A stretch of DNA of 64,000 nt, taken from Oenanthe sinensis (Eukaryota > Streptophyta > Magnoliopsida > Apiales > Apiaceae). Position 1 is the first letter of the stretch. The number at the start of each line of letters is the position of its first letter. The notes under the pieces are model-generated. The model was not told the origin of the DNA and ran no database searches. It was given only the letters and a program-made list of their open reading frames with translations. The stretch spans positions 40,242,836 to 40,306,835 of the forward strand of contig CM053801.1 in assembly GCA_028671895.1 (NCBI GenBank), in the 5' to 3' direction. Below, one piece after another: positions 20,539 to 32,243 of this stretch. A program made the position numbers and the translations under genes.

Positions 20539-23500
20539 TCAACGAGGTAGTATCATCTTCACATTGTGCAACTCATCTATAGCTTTCCCCTGGTTGTAGA
20601 CAGATTCAAATGCATGCATCCACACATTGGCAAAACCAGTAACTGCCTGGAAAACATGTGGCAATCCCATTTGTAGATTGTTCAAAGTCATTGACCTCGT
20701 AACACTAACTGCCTTCTCGTATTTAGCTCTTTCATCCTCTGACTTTGCCCTCAGGACTGCGACCTTTGCACGTTTGTCTCCAACTGGATTCTTGGCCCCA
20801 GATGAATCAGGCATTGAGAAAGGACCATACTTGCTTTCTAATGCTCTAAGCTCACTTGTCTTCTTTTCAAACTCTTTGAAGACAGATTCCGATTTCTTCT
20901 TTTGCTTGTGCTCTTCTGCTTGTTGCACTACGACACCATGGATTACTGTTAATAAGCTATTGATCCCCTCTGATGCGACTTTGTCCGGAGCATGATCGAC
21001 AGCAAGATGCCATTCTTCGCAAAGGGAATATATAGCAGAATCCTGTTTCGTTTTGGAGACTGAGTTGTCGTTGAACTGGAAAAGACTAAGCCGCAGCCAC
21101 CCTGAGAGTGACTGAATGTATTCTCGTTGAGCCTTTACTATGTTACAGAAGGATACATGCCATTGCTGCACCTCAAGCTCAAGTTGAAGGGTAGATTGCC
21201 TGTGAATTTCGGAGGTTGGATTATTAGACGGGGTGGTGTTAAGGTATTTGAGTTGCTGAACTATGTGCATCTGGACCTGGTGGCACTCATACATGCTCCT
21301 CCACATGCACATAAATCTGCTTGACAGGCAAAAACAGAGTTAGGAGCTAAAATTTATAATTTTAATGTAAGATTACAATCTGATTAAAATGGAGATAAAT
21401 TCAGCACATAGCAGCACATAGTACCACTAATTGCTAAAAATCATAAATAAAATCTAAAGCAGCAAGGACACATACATGCAAATAAGTAAAAGTGCAAAAG
21501 TAACTTGGCAGAAAAAGGTGTAAAAGTAATCAAAAGAAGTGATCATGTACATTACTCTGAAGAAAAATGCTGACTTAACTAGTCAAAGGAGTCTTCCAAC
21601 CCATACTGCTCATGCCTAACAAACTCTAATGGGGGTGCTGGGCCACTGGCTAGTACCCTAGCTGTCCCAAATCTTAACTTTATGTATATATAATTATATA
21701 TATACATGTATAAATACACCCACACAAACACATGTACATATCTATATGTATACATATTGATATACGAACTGCAAGGCTGCAATGAAGGATTCTACTTGCC
21801 AATAACACCTGTCCCCTGGAAAAAAAAATTCGACTAATTTTCTTGAGTTTTTCACATTTCTATTTCTTTCTGCCAAAGAATAAGCCTTTTATTCTTGGTG
21901 AATGGATATAATTCTTTTCTCAAACACTTTCTTGGTGATATTTACATTATGAGTTATGAATTACATGAATTTTATTAGGGCTTTTGATCTTTTGGTGCTG
22001 CATTCACAGAAAATCACGGCCAGTGCAGAGTTCAAATAATATTTTTGAGTGATATATTTTGTTGGGATGAAAAAAGAACTTTAATCATAACAAGTGTATA
22101 GAAAAACATCATGACTACTAAAAAGAATGACTAACCCTTTTACAAGCTCAACAAGTTGCGGGTACAGCTCTGATTCTCTCAACTTAATAATTTCAGCAAA
22201 GGTAGTTTCAATGCCTTGTGAAGCAACCATCATCCTTGATTCCAGTTTCTCAACCTCTTTCTTGGTTTTTTCAGTCTTTATATAATCTGCCCGCTTCATC
22301 TCTAGCCGCCTCAACTGCTTTATCCTTTTTTCATGTTCCATCTTAAGAGTCTCGGCATTCTAAAAGAAAGCATGTAATTAACCGCATAATCAAGATAACC
22401 CAGGGAATTCAAAAAAATCTAACAATTTACATTAAAGACTCGGCTAGAAGTGTCCAACATGAATACGTGTCTAAGTATCGTACTCGGCAACATTTTCAAA
22501 AATATACATGTTTTTGGTTTAAAATAAGTGTCCATGTCTGAGTGTCGAGTGTCCGACATGAGTACTCGAAGGTAAAATGAAGAGTCCGAGTAACATAGCA
22601 TTAAATAATAAACCCTTAAGCCAAATACTATAGAAAGGGCACAATTATATCAACATTTTATTTGTTATAACAAAATTGGGGGCAAACAAACGTTGTGAAA
22701 AATACGAACTCCAGTATATCCAGAACAACTCGAAAGATTAAAGATAAAAGGTTTTAAGATAATATAATACCTTAACCTCCAAATAAAGTTTTTTCTCCCA
22801 AGTATAGAGCCTCTCCACTGTAGAACAATGACTTCCATTTAAATTATTCTGTAGCACTTCTTCATTAAACTTCCCAAACCCATCCATTTTTGAACTTGAA
22901 CTCCCCCATGTCCACAACAATGGACTCAAACTCTTCCCGTAACCATAGACTTTCCCTGCAAGCCGAACAGGCAAAATAAACAGCTATTACATATTACTGT
23001 AAAACACTACTATCGCCTTTTCAATTATCAAAAGTAATCATCAAAATATGGTCATTACATAGTAAATCCAGATAAAATACTTTGAATCAAAGGTCAATTT
23101 TCTTGAAAGTGTACATAACTTGTGACACGGTCCAGTAGTCAGGAATTTTAACAGAAATTAGTACACACCAAGTGGGTCCTCTACACAAGAAACTGACTTT
23201 ATTACTATCTTCTTACAATTCTTGCAAAATAAAATGTGTATATATTTTAGAAAAACAACATTAGAAGCTTACAGGTCCCAGAAAAGAGTGTGTTTTCAAG
23301 ATACGTATGCAGTCTTGTTTACGAAAACCTATAATTTTTACTTGCAAATTATTCAAAAAATGTCTTGACCTTCAAAGTTCAACCCAACCCTTCAACTAGA
23401 ACAACATGGTTTGATAAAAGGACATGAAGTACAAAAAAAACACAACAATCAAACAAACACAAGTGCTTATACATATAAAACACACACGAACAAAAAATGC

Positions 23501-24229
23501 TTACATTTGCAACTCATAAACAGATCCAAAGTACAAGACCAGACAAGACATTATCTTAGACTACACATTTACTACACATATACATACATGATACATACAT
23601 ACATAAATAATGTAAGTAACAAAAGTACCTGTAGATCTTTGTTCAGAGAAGCTAAAACTAGACACTTCCAATAACAAAGAAAGCTGATTCCCCGACCCCG
23701 CAGCTCTTAAGAAATACTCATCAAGCTCCTTTATTATCTCCTCCAGATCCTTACTCTTCGCCGCCGCCGCCACCACCACCGCCATCTCCGCCGGAACCGT
23801 CACCGCCACCTCACTCACCGCCGTCTCCGACAAACTCCCCGTCGTCTCCTCCCACTCCTCCTCCGTCGCCTCCGGCACAAACGGATCCCAAAAATCCCAA
23901 CTCTCCCCCGGCGGCACCGGGGGCCTCACGGCGGAGGAACACACACTAGTCGAAGTAGCCCATGAAGCAGGACTCCTGGGAATTTGATGTTGATGGGGTT
24001 GTGTTAAAACTGGTTGTAATGGCGGCGTTATGATGGGGTCGTGTAAAGGTGTCTCACCGGCGGCGAAGTTATGTAAAGCAGATCCGGTGGCTTTAAGTGA
24101 CCGAAGATACATTGTATGTGATGATGATAATGCTTGTCTTGCTTTCACAAATGCTTTCATGTATCTTTTTCTTCCTCTACATCTTGTCACCATTTCCTCC
24201 CTCTCTATCTTTGTTAAACAACTCCCCAT
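20539..24229 (-). CDS. DUF630/DUF632 protein (REL2/APSR1-type), four exons, 595 aa
   Basis: Exons on the minus strand are 24229-23629, 22955-22771, 22359-22136 and 21316-20539, all with GT/AG borders and matching phases (1, 0, 2), summing to 595 codons plus stop. The N-terminus MGSCLTK has Gly2 and Cys4 for likely myristoylation/palmitoylation and starts the DUF630 domain (about residues 1-60, with CRGRKRYMKAFVKARQALSS). A Pro-rich and Ala/Glu-rich linker follows (about 70-160). DUF632 begins near LEEIIKELDEYF (about residue 163) and extends to about residue 500, including a charged coiled-coil-like stretch in exon 3 and the MWRSMYECHQVQ motif at the start of exon 4. Relatives such as rice REL2 and Arabidopsis APSR1 act at the plasma membrane or in growth and phosphate responses. 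The exact role here is unknown. No lesion seen. Confidence 0.9.
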
Positions 24230-24570
24230 TCTCTGTTTGTATGTATATGTATATGTTGTGTGTATATATAATCTTCATATTCACCAGAGAATTACACACT
24301 AGTGAGTATTAGTAGACGTTGGGAACTGTGCCATGTGGAATAGAAAGAGGTTTGTTTTTATGACGAAAATGCCCTTGGGATGTTTGTTTTGTTTTCTAGT
24401 TGTATGATTTTTTATGTTGGCACACGGGGACAGGTTAAGCAGAGGTACGGACAGGCCTGGGCGCATGCTTTGGTGTTAAAAGGGTATTTTGGTAAATTTG
24501 GATTTTCAACGGACATTCCACTTCTTGGTTGGTTGTATGCAAGCTAGTTATCTATCTGCACTCCACACAG
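24230..24570. other. Promoter-side region of the DUF630/632 gene
   Basis: Upstream (minus strand) of the ATG at 24229. It contains a TATATATA/TATGTATA string near 24241-24270 that could serve as a TATA region. Nothing else is supported. Confidence 0.35.
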
Positions 24571-24948
24571 TACTAAAAGAGTGTTATTTTAATTATAAAA
24601 AAATAATTAAAATTATAAGTTTTTGAGAAAGAAAAAATTATGAAATTGATAAAAATTTTGATTAAAAAAATATAATAGAAATTGTAAGTTTAGAAGAGCT
24701 AAAATAAAAAAATTGAGTTTTGGGATTTAAAATAAATTTATTTATTTTTGTTAATAAATATGAGATTATAGTTGAAATTTTGTAACTATGATGTTATAGT
24801 TAGAATTCTGAAGCACACCAAATTTGGTATCACTTCAATTATTTAGTGTTATCTTAACATATTTAGTGTTCTATTGAAGTTGGTTTTATATTAAAATAAT
24901 GTTAAAATGACACTAGTTTAGTGTTTTAGTGTCCCATTGGAGATGCTC
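24571..24948. mobile_element. Left-truncated MITE related to the next one
   Basis: The right end TGTCCCATTGGAGATGCTC at about 24930-24948 matches the right end of the intact MITE next door. The left part begins with ACTAAAAGAGTGTTATTTT, which corresponds to a position inside the terminal repeat, so the outer end is missing. Confidence 0.5.
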
Positions 24949-24951
24949 TTA

Positions 24952-25367
24952 GACCATCTCCAATGTATAACACTAAAATAGTGTTATTTTGACACTAAAT
25001 TATATAATTGATAGAACTAACATTAATGAGAGTTACATTATATCCTACAATATAAAGAATCTTTTACACTATATCATACACTATAAGAAATCTTTTACTT
25101 ATTAAAATAATAAAGAATTGAGTTTTGGAACTTGAAAGGGATAAATTTGTTTTTGTTAACAAATATGAGGTTATAGTTTTAATTTTAAATGACTCCAATT
25201 TTGTGTCAAGATATTACCAAATATATGTTTGATACCAAATTTGGTGTCATTCTAATTATTTAGTGTCATCTTAACACTATTTTAGTGTCACATTGAAGTT
25301 GATTTTACATTAAAATAGTTTCAAAGTGTCACTATTCTAGTGTTTTAATGTCTCATTGGAGATGCCC
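24952..25367. mobile_element. MITE of the PIF/Harbinger type (416 bp)
   Basis: Imperfect terminal inverted repeats: the left end starts GACCATCTCCAATG and the right end, read inverted, GGGCATCTCCAATGAG. The ends are bordered by TTA at 24949-24951 and TTA at 25368-25370, the usual 3-bp TWA duplication of PIF/Harbinger elements. There is no coding capacity. It lies immediately beside a related truncated copy. Confidence 0.7.
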
Positions 25368-25370
25368 TTA

Positions 25371-25977
<607 letters not shown>

Positions 25978-26724
25978 TGTTGCGGAACGTGGTTTAATGC
26001 AACTTAATTAATTGTGAAGGATTCTCGCCAATAATAAACAAGAATGATAATTAACAAGTAAATGATGCAAACAAACTAAGCAGATAAAATGACACAGTGT
26101 TTAAACTTCAAAATTTAATTTTATTAATTTTTGCTTTGCTACAACTGTCTGGAAAATAATTTCCGTTTCGATAGAAACAATAATAATGAGTTTACTAATG
26201 TTTCAATACTTGAGACATTCTAGCTCAGTTGCATACAAGAAAATACTTGTGAGATATATGTATTTATACTGAAACACATATCCCACTTACAAGTCTATTT
26301 TCCCTTGTTCCTAAAACAAAGCTTGAAATAAAAACTTTGCTTTTTCTATTCAAATTTGTCTTCATTCCATTTGTAGATAAAACAGCTCTGAGATATGCAG
26401 AAATTTTTGACTCTTTAAGCATGTTTTACTTTTTGCTTGAATTCTCCCAAATTGCAGTAGTAGACTTGACAGACTAGATAGTAATATCAAAATCATTCCT
26501 TGTATTTTCACTATCTAGTCTGCTACCTGAAATAGACTGCCAAGTTCACTAAAAGTGTATTGTCAACTTTTAACTCCTTTGTGGTGATAGTATCTTTGGC
26601 TCCGCATACTTTGCTGTCAAGTGAATACTAACTATACTATCAATATACATATGAAAGTATGTTTTACTTAACTTATTAAACTTAAACTAAATATGTAAGT
26701 TGATTACACCACAATCTCTAACAA
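25978..26724 (-). repeat. 3' LTR of copia fragment I
   Basis: On the minus strand it runs from TGTTAGAGATTGTGGTGTAA to CCGCAACA. The start matches the LTR start of elements C and E (TGTTAGGGATTGTGGTATTA), so it is a family relative. It is followed on the plus side by ATCTCTCCCAATTTG, the inverted PPT. About 747 bp, shorter than C. Confidence 0.8.
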
Positions 26725-26740
26725 TCTCTCCCAATTTGTT
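26725..26740 (-). other. Polypurine tract of copia fragment I
   Basis: The minus strand reads CAAATTGGGAGAGAT just before the LTR, matching the element E tract AATTGGGGGAGAT with a change. Confidence 0.7.
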
Positions 26741-26879
26741 TTTATGTAAAATAAAGACAAATTAAAAGTTAATTGCAGATGCAAACTCAACTAACATAAA
26801 TTGAAGTGTTTGTACAAGAAACGTATACAAAAAATTACAAGTACAAATACAAAAAGTTTCATACAGCAGATCTTCAATT

Positions 26880-27104
26880 AGTGCTTGAGCTTCCTTGACT
26901 TGGTTTTTTCCTTTCATACAGCAACTCCGAAGTTCTCAGAACCCTCTTTTCTTGTGTTGTCTTGGCATGATTAGACACACAGTCAAGAACCAGTTTCACC
27001 AATTTATGAGAAAGGTTCTTCAAGTCTTGATAAGAGTAATAGGCTTCCACAGGTCCTTTGGAGATGCATAGAAATTTGACTCCACGTTCATCAGAAAAAA
27101 CCCT
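26880..27104 (-). pseudogene. C-terminal remnant of a copia third ORF (fragment I)
   Basis: The minus-strand translation contains VKFLCISKG, YYSYQDLKNLSHKLVKLV and LDCVSNHAKT. It matches the C-terminal end of the element E third ORF (MKYLCISKG, YYTYRELRNLSHKMVKLV, LDCVTDHAKT) residue for residue over most of its length. It therefore belongs to the same retroelement protein. It is joined abruptly at about 27101-27105 to an RFC2-like exon, so the rest of element I is missing. Confidence 0.75.
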
Positions 27105-28103
27105 TCATAAATCCCAATTTGAGGTATTCTGCCATATCATAGTTCTTTATGATTCGGAAAAGGGTATTGATGATGTCAGTGTGTGAATAGCCAAGATCGT
27201 AGAGACTCTTTAAACCAGAACAGGTATCATCGAATTTTCCCTCGAGGATATTGCGGATCCTGTTCTTTACATGTAAGGGATGAGGCTGGTCACATACCTG
27301 AAATTCAAGCTCAAATAGTAGTATAAGAATTGAAATAGGAGTCAGGATAACAGTCTAATTTTGACATAACTGTATAAACTGTAACCCTGAAAACATTTTC
27401 TTGATTCACGAACTGAAATCCACTACATGTGGCTTGCAAGTTATTCAATGCCTGCCTCATATAACCATCAGCAGTAAATATGATCGCTTCAAGGCCTTCT
27501 GGAACATAGGGGACCTATGGCCCTGGCACAAATTAGTCTTACTTATGTACAGATTAAGTATTAATGTATTATATAGTTATCCTTAACATCTTAGGAAAGC
27601 AATCAACCAACAGAAGAAGTAAAGGCAATATGAAATAAGCCTAATACTGATATATGCACCTTTTCTGCTGCAACCACCACCACCATGAGACGTCCGAGGA
27701 TTTCTTGATCAGATAATCTTGAAAATCTAACAAGGGCACATCTACTCTGAATAAGCTCAACGATCTTCGAGGATGTGTTGCAAGCAAGAGCAAAACTTGT
27801 CATGCTAAATTCAGTAATTTATCCAGGCAAATAGCATCCCAAACCCACACCCCACAGTTAAGATTAGAAAATTGGACTTTTAGAGATAGATTTAAGAGTA
27901 ACAGGTCCTTAACAAAATCAATAGGAAGTCTCTGTGCCGGTTTGGCTACACACAGAAGTAACATATAAGCAAGACGTGCCTAAAGGTACTTCTTTCTACT
28001 AACAAGTAAAATTATAGCCAGCCAAACAGGCCCGTTGCCTATGAAAATAAAAGCATCACTAACCTATCAGCTTCGTCCAAGATTATAATTTTGGGCGAAC
28101 ATA
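27105..28103 (-). pseudogene. RFC small-subunit (RFC2-like) gene fragment
   Basis: Minus-strand exon pieces encode parts of a clamp-loader ATPase that loads PCNA at replication forks. A Walker B/DEAD segment IIILDEAD is at about 28100-28064. ALACNTSSKIVELIQSRCALVRFSRLSDQEILGRL is at 27806-27660; it lacks about 18 residues normally found between DEADSMTS and FALACN. VPYVPEGLEAIIFTADG with MRQALNNLQAT is at 27514-27387, and VCDQPHPLHVKN to DMAEYLKL is at 27300-27113. The N-terminal ATPase part (P-loop) and the last C-terminal residues are absent. The donor after the 27514 exon reads GG instead of GT. The C-terminal end is replaced by retroelement sequence. Confidence 0.75.
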
Positions 28104-28503
28104 AATATCAAAATGTATATTTAATTAATTTGACAACAAAAAAATCAAGCCACTTTGAATTTTAAATTGCGAGAGAAGTAGGCTTACTCGAGTTTCAAAA
28201 ATCCGAGCAAATAATCATAAAATGATAGAGTTATTTTTAAGGTACATATTTTTAGGTCAATCAACCAGGCCTGTAACCTAATGAAATAATTTGTATAAAA
28301 AAATGTCAATAATTGAAATTGCATTTGAGTTTTGCATGTCTTGTATATAATGAACTCCTTGGTGCTTACATATTCTTTCTTTGCTTGAACAAGCTTCATT
28401 AGCATATATTCATTTCTTTTTTCTGGATGTCTCTTAATGTACTTAAGCGGGGCAAATTGTATAAATGCAGATATGCAGGGTAGTTTTAGAACAAGATACA
28501 TTA

Positions 28504-30819
28504 ATGGGGTTGGTAGAGGCAGCATAAAGAAGTGTAGATACAGAGTATTTGAAGGAGGTAGAAAGAGCTCGTCGCCACCTTCGTGCTCTCATCTCTAACA
28601 ACAGATGTGCCCCCATCATGCTTCGCTTGGCGTACGTATTAACCTCGTCCTCGAAATGTCTTTGCAGTTCTGATATTAGTTTATAGTGTTTATTTTTTGT
28701 TGTCATTAGTTCATTACTCATTTGTTAAGTTTAGAACCAGTTCGTAACTTGAATATTGGTACACATAATAAAATCTAGATGCTCTTGATTTGCAGGTGGC
28801 ATGATGCAGGCACTTATGATGCTAAAACAAAGACAGGAGGCCCAAATGGCTCAATTAGGAATGAACAAGAGATTAAACATGCCTCCAATACTGGTTTGCA
28901 TATTGCAATTCAATTATGTGGTACTTTTCTTCGTTTAATTGTCTCCTTATTCATCATATTTGCAGTATTTGTATGAATGTATAATTCTTAACCTATCGTT
29001 CATTTATATACGTCCATAAGATTGATACTGTTTTTATAAGTTTATGGCACATTCTATTATGGTGAATTAGTAATGGTAAAAATATACCTACAAATCAGAA
29101 ATAAACAAAATATGAGATATTCAATAGTAAATTGAAGCACATTGTTATTTTATTCTGATATAATCTTACTTGAAAATACAGTTATAATCTACTTAAACTC
29201 TTCCTTCTATTTGCCATTGTTTCAGAAGAAATAAAGGCCAAGAATCCTAGGGTCACATATGCAGACCTTTATCAGGTGACTATCTAGTAACACATATATG
29301 CACAAATACAAAATACATTTCTAAAATGCTGTTTATAAGTTGCAGTGATCAGCATTTGTTATAGCTGATCAGTTCATCTGTTGATTCTTCTTCCTATACT
29401 TATCTCTTGCTATCTCGTTCTTCCCTTTTACCTCTACTTTCCTTTTATAAGCTCCATTTTAGTTCATATGTCTTCCCATTCATTTTAAGTCGAGGCAAAT
29501 TAACATGTAAAAGTTTGCGATTTTTTTATTCTACACCACAATTCGGTTGAAGTTTCACAGAGTTTATCTTAAAATTTCAGCTAGCTGGGGTTGTTGCAGT
29601 TGAGGTCACAGGAGGCCCCTCTATTGACTTTGTTCCTGGAAGAAAGGTACTCGTAAGGCCATAGTCTCGATACCAAAAGGCTTGTAAAATTAATGACTAA
29701 ATTAAATGATTGACTTTTAGGCTTTAGCATTTTAAAATCAAGTCTTTTAAATATGTAGTTTTTCTTAACCAGGATTCACTTAGTTCTCCAGAAGAAGGGC
29801 GTCTTCCTGATGCCAAACAAGGTAGTCACTGAAAATTGTATATCATGTTAAATTATTTCTTGTATACACTCTATGAATATGAGTTGTAAATTTTGGTAAT
29901 GAACCAGATTTATGGGGTTAAGTATCTGTAATAGAGTCTAAATAATACCAAATCTTAAGCGAACCCACCCTTTATTAGAAGTTTACTTCCCTTGTCCACA
30001 TACTTGTTTACAGATTTATGCAAGTAACATATGTCCTCGTTTATTTTCTCAGGCTCGTCGCATCTAAGGGATATCTTTTATCGGATGGGCTTATCTGACA
30101 AGGACATTGTAGCATTATCCGGGGGCCATACGTTGGTAACTTTCTTTTCGCAGAGTTACATTAAATATACTGTCAATAATATAGACTTTGTTTGGATCAT
30201 AGATCCGTGTATTTGATGTTGTAGGGAAAAGCACATGCTGATAGATCAGGCTTTGATGGAGCTTGGACAAAGGAACCATTCAAGTTTGATAACTCATATT
30301 TTGTGTAAGTTTTATTCAGAGCTGCCTATGATTGTATTCTTGCAGTACATTATACCATAATACGTCTGTAAGCTATTTCTTCCTTAACAACAATAACTGT
30401 CCCTGCAACTAAATGCAACGAATTCATGATTATTAGGGAGCTTTTGGATGGGGATTCAAATGAATTACTAAAACTTCCAACTGATAAATCTCTACTTAAG
30501 GACTCCCAGTTTCGTCGTTATGTTGAGCTTTATGCACAGGTATCGTGGTCTACAAAACATATGCAATGAGCCTATCGATATGTGTTGCCTGAATACAGGT
30601 TTATACCGATTGTTGAAATTTTAGCAGGATGAGGAAATTTTCTTTAGAGACTATGCTGAATCGCACAAGAAACTGTCGGAGTTGGGATTTTCTCAGCCCC
30701 CTTCATCTTTTTTCCGGAGAACAAACTCAAGATATACTGCAGTTGTCAGAGTTGCTGTTGCTGCATTTGTAGTGTTCCTGAGCTACTATTATTATGAAAT
30801 TTACAGGAGAGTCGAGTAA
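28504..30819 (+). pseudogene. Membrane-type ascorbate peroxidase (APX3-like), nine exons, stop at codon 8
   Basis: Exons 28504-28631, 28796-28920, 29226-29275, 29581-29646, 29773-29821, 30053-30135, 30225-30304, 30437-30539 and 30628-30819 join in phase to 292 codons including the stop, the normal family length. Residues for haem peroxidase function are present: distal Arg/Trp/His in LRLAWHDAGTYD, proximal His in ALSGGHTL (about residue 165), Trp in FDGAW and Arg in HADRSGFDG. The C-terminus has one membrane segment (VAVAAFVVFLSYYYYEIY) and a basic RRVE tail, the peroxisome/ER anchor of APX3/5. The enzyme reduces H2O2 with ascorbate. The ATG at 28504 is followed by TAA at 28525-28527, so either the start lies elsewhere or the gene is newly inactivated. 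Everything downstream looks functional. Confidence 0.8.
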
Positions 30820-32243
30820 CCAAAAGGTTATTGGCATCATTATAGAATATTCATGAAAAATGATGCCGATTTGCCTCCTACATTTACACTTAAATTTGTT
30901 ATATAAGTTTTTAAATAAAAAACGATGAATAAAATGTTTTGAGTTTATAAAACCAATGCTACCAGGATGACAACAATAAATGTTGTCTATCTTAACTTTA
31001 AATCAGTTACAGTAAAATAAAGCAGAGATCTGAAGGAAGAAGATGTGTATACTTAAAAGTTTCTGGAAATCAAAGACACTGTTACATCGACTGTTATTTT
31101 GTCATCATGTAGGGGCAACGACATAGATAATATCGTTTACACTTAACAATTTAAAAGGACAGGGGAACAATTTAAACTCCCCCTCAAACTAAATTTAATA
31201 AGTTGTTAATAACTAGCTCTACAGCCCGTGTCTCTAGATATATTTCAATTATTTTGAGGCGTGGAAAATGCAATATTCGTTGTGGTGTTAGCACGAATTC
31301 CCTAATTTTCTATTTTGCATGTTTTTCCCACAGAGGAAGTAGCTCCTGGTCTCTCCAGCAGCGTGATTATTTATTCCGAATGTTTGCTGCCTTCTTGCTT
31401 TCTGTACCTGATATTTGCCAAGCTTTGCATTCTCAATTACAGCCTGAAACTTTTTAAGTCTCCCTTCCATGCAGTCTCATTCAATATTCCAGCATTCTGT
31501 CCTTATATGCATCTGCATGACATATTCTAAAGTCATTGGTTCCTGGCAATTAAAAAGCAATAGTGTTATATGCATGAACGATATTATATCCATTATATGT
31601 CATGATTAAAAAAAATTCGAACAGGAAAATACTCACTTATCGAAGAAGTTTTTAAGGATTTATGTTGCTAATAGACCCGCTCACCTGCCTGTTAGAAACA
31701 AAATACAGTTGAGGTTACACTGGTGAGGTTCAAAAAACTGACTAAAAATTGCGTTTAACTGTCAACTAAATTAATTAAAAATTACTAATGCATACTTTAT
31801 AACATGCTGCCTTTTTAATATTTATTTATATTTTTTATTATGATCGGAGTTTCAAAATTATATACTATATTAATTAGTGTGATTTAAGTCCCCAAACCTT
31901 AGAATAATACAATGTAGCTTAATGGTAAAATGAGATACTTGTCAACATCTATCAATATGCAATAGATACTCTATATTTAGGTCCAACTCATACAAATGTA
32001 GTTTTTAAGTGAAAAAAACAGATGATATTAATCTTCTGGTAGTTTGAAACTTAGCGGTGAGCTAGTGACTATAATGCCGACTTCACGAAAAGGCACAGTT
32101 AGTCCTCATGATTTATCTTTTATTCTCTTTTTACGTTTCCTTTTTCCTTGCTTATACAAATTGGTTTTCTAGCCCTAAAATTTTATTTCTACATCATATA
32201 CAAGCTCTGAGCAACAATCAACACCATATCACAATTTCTCATT
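30820..32243. other. Region between APX3-like and AGO-like loci
   Basis: No confident gene. A minus-strand stretch at about 31470-31400 reads RLKKFQAVIENAKLGKYQ before a GT-like border and could be one exon of an unrecognised gene, but nothing around it confirms this. The rest is AT-rich. Confidence 0.4.

Noticed and set aside
20627..20995. 122-codon plus-strand frame
   Set aside because: It is the shadow of the DUF632 exon on the opposite strand.
24030..24312. Two plus-strand frames over the DUF630 exon 1
   Set aside because: They overlap the minus-strand exon and show no domain.
28184..28525. Minus-strand frame with KYIKRHPEKRNEYMLMKLVQAKKEYV as an RFC exon
   Set aside because: It does not match any RFC segment I know and partly overlaps the APX3-like first exon, so it was not annotated.
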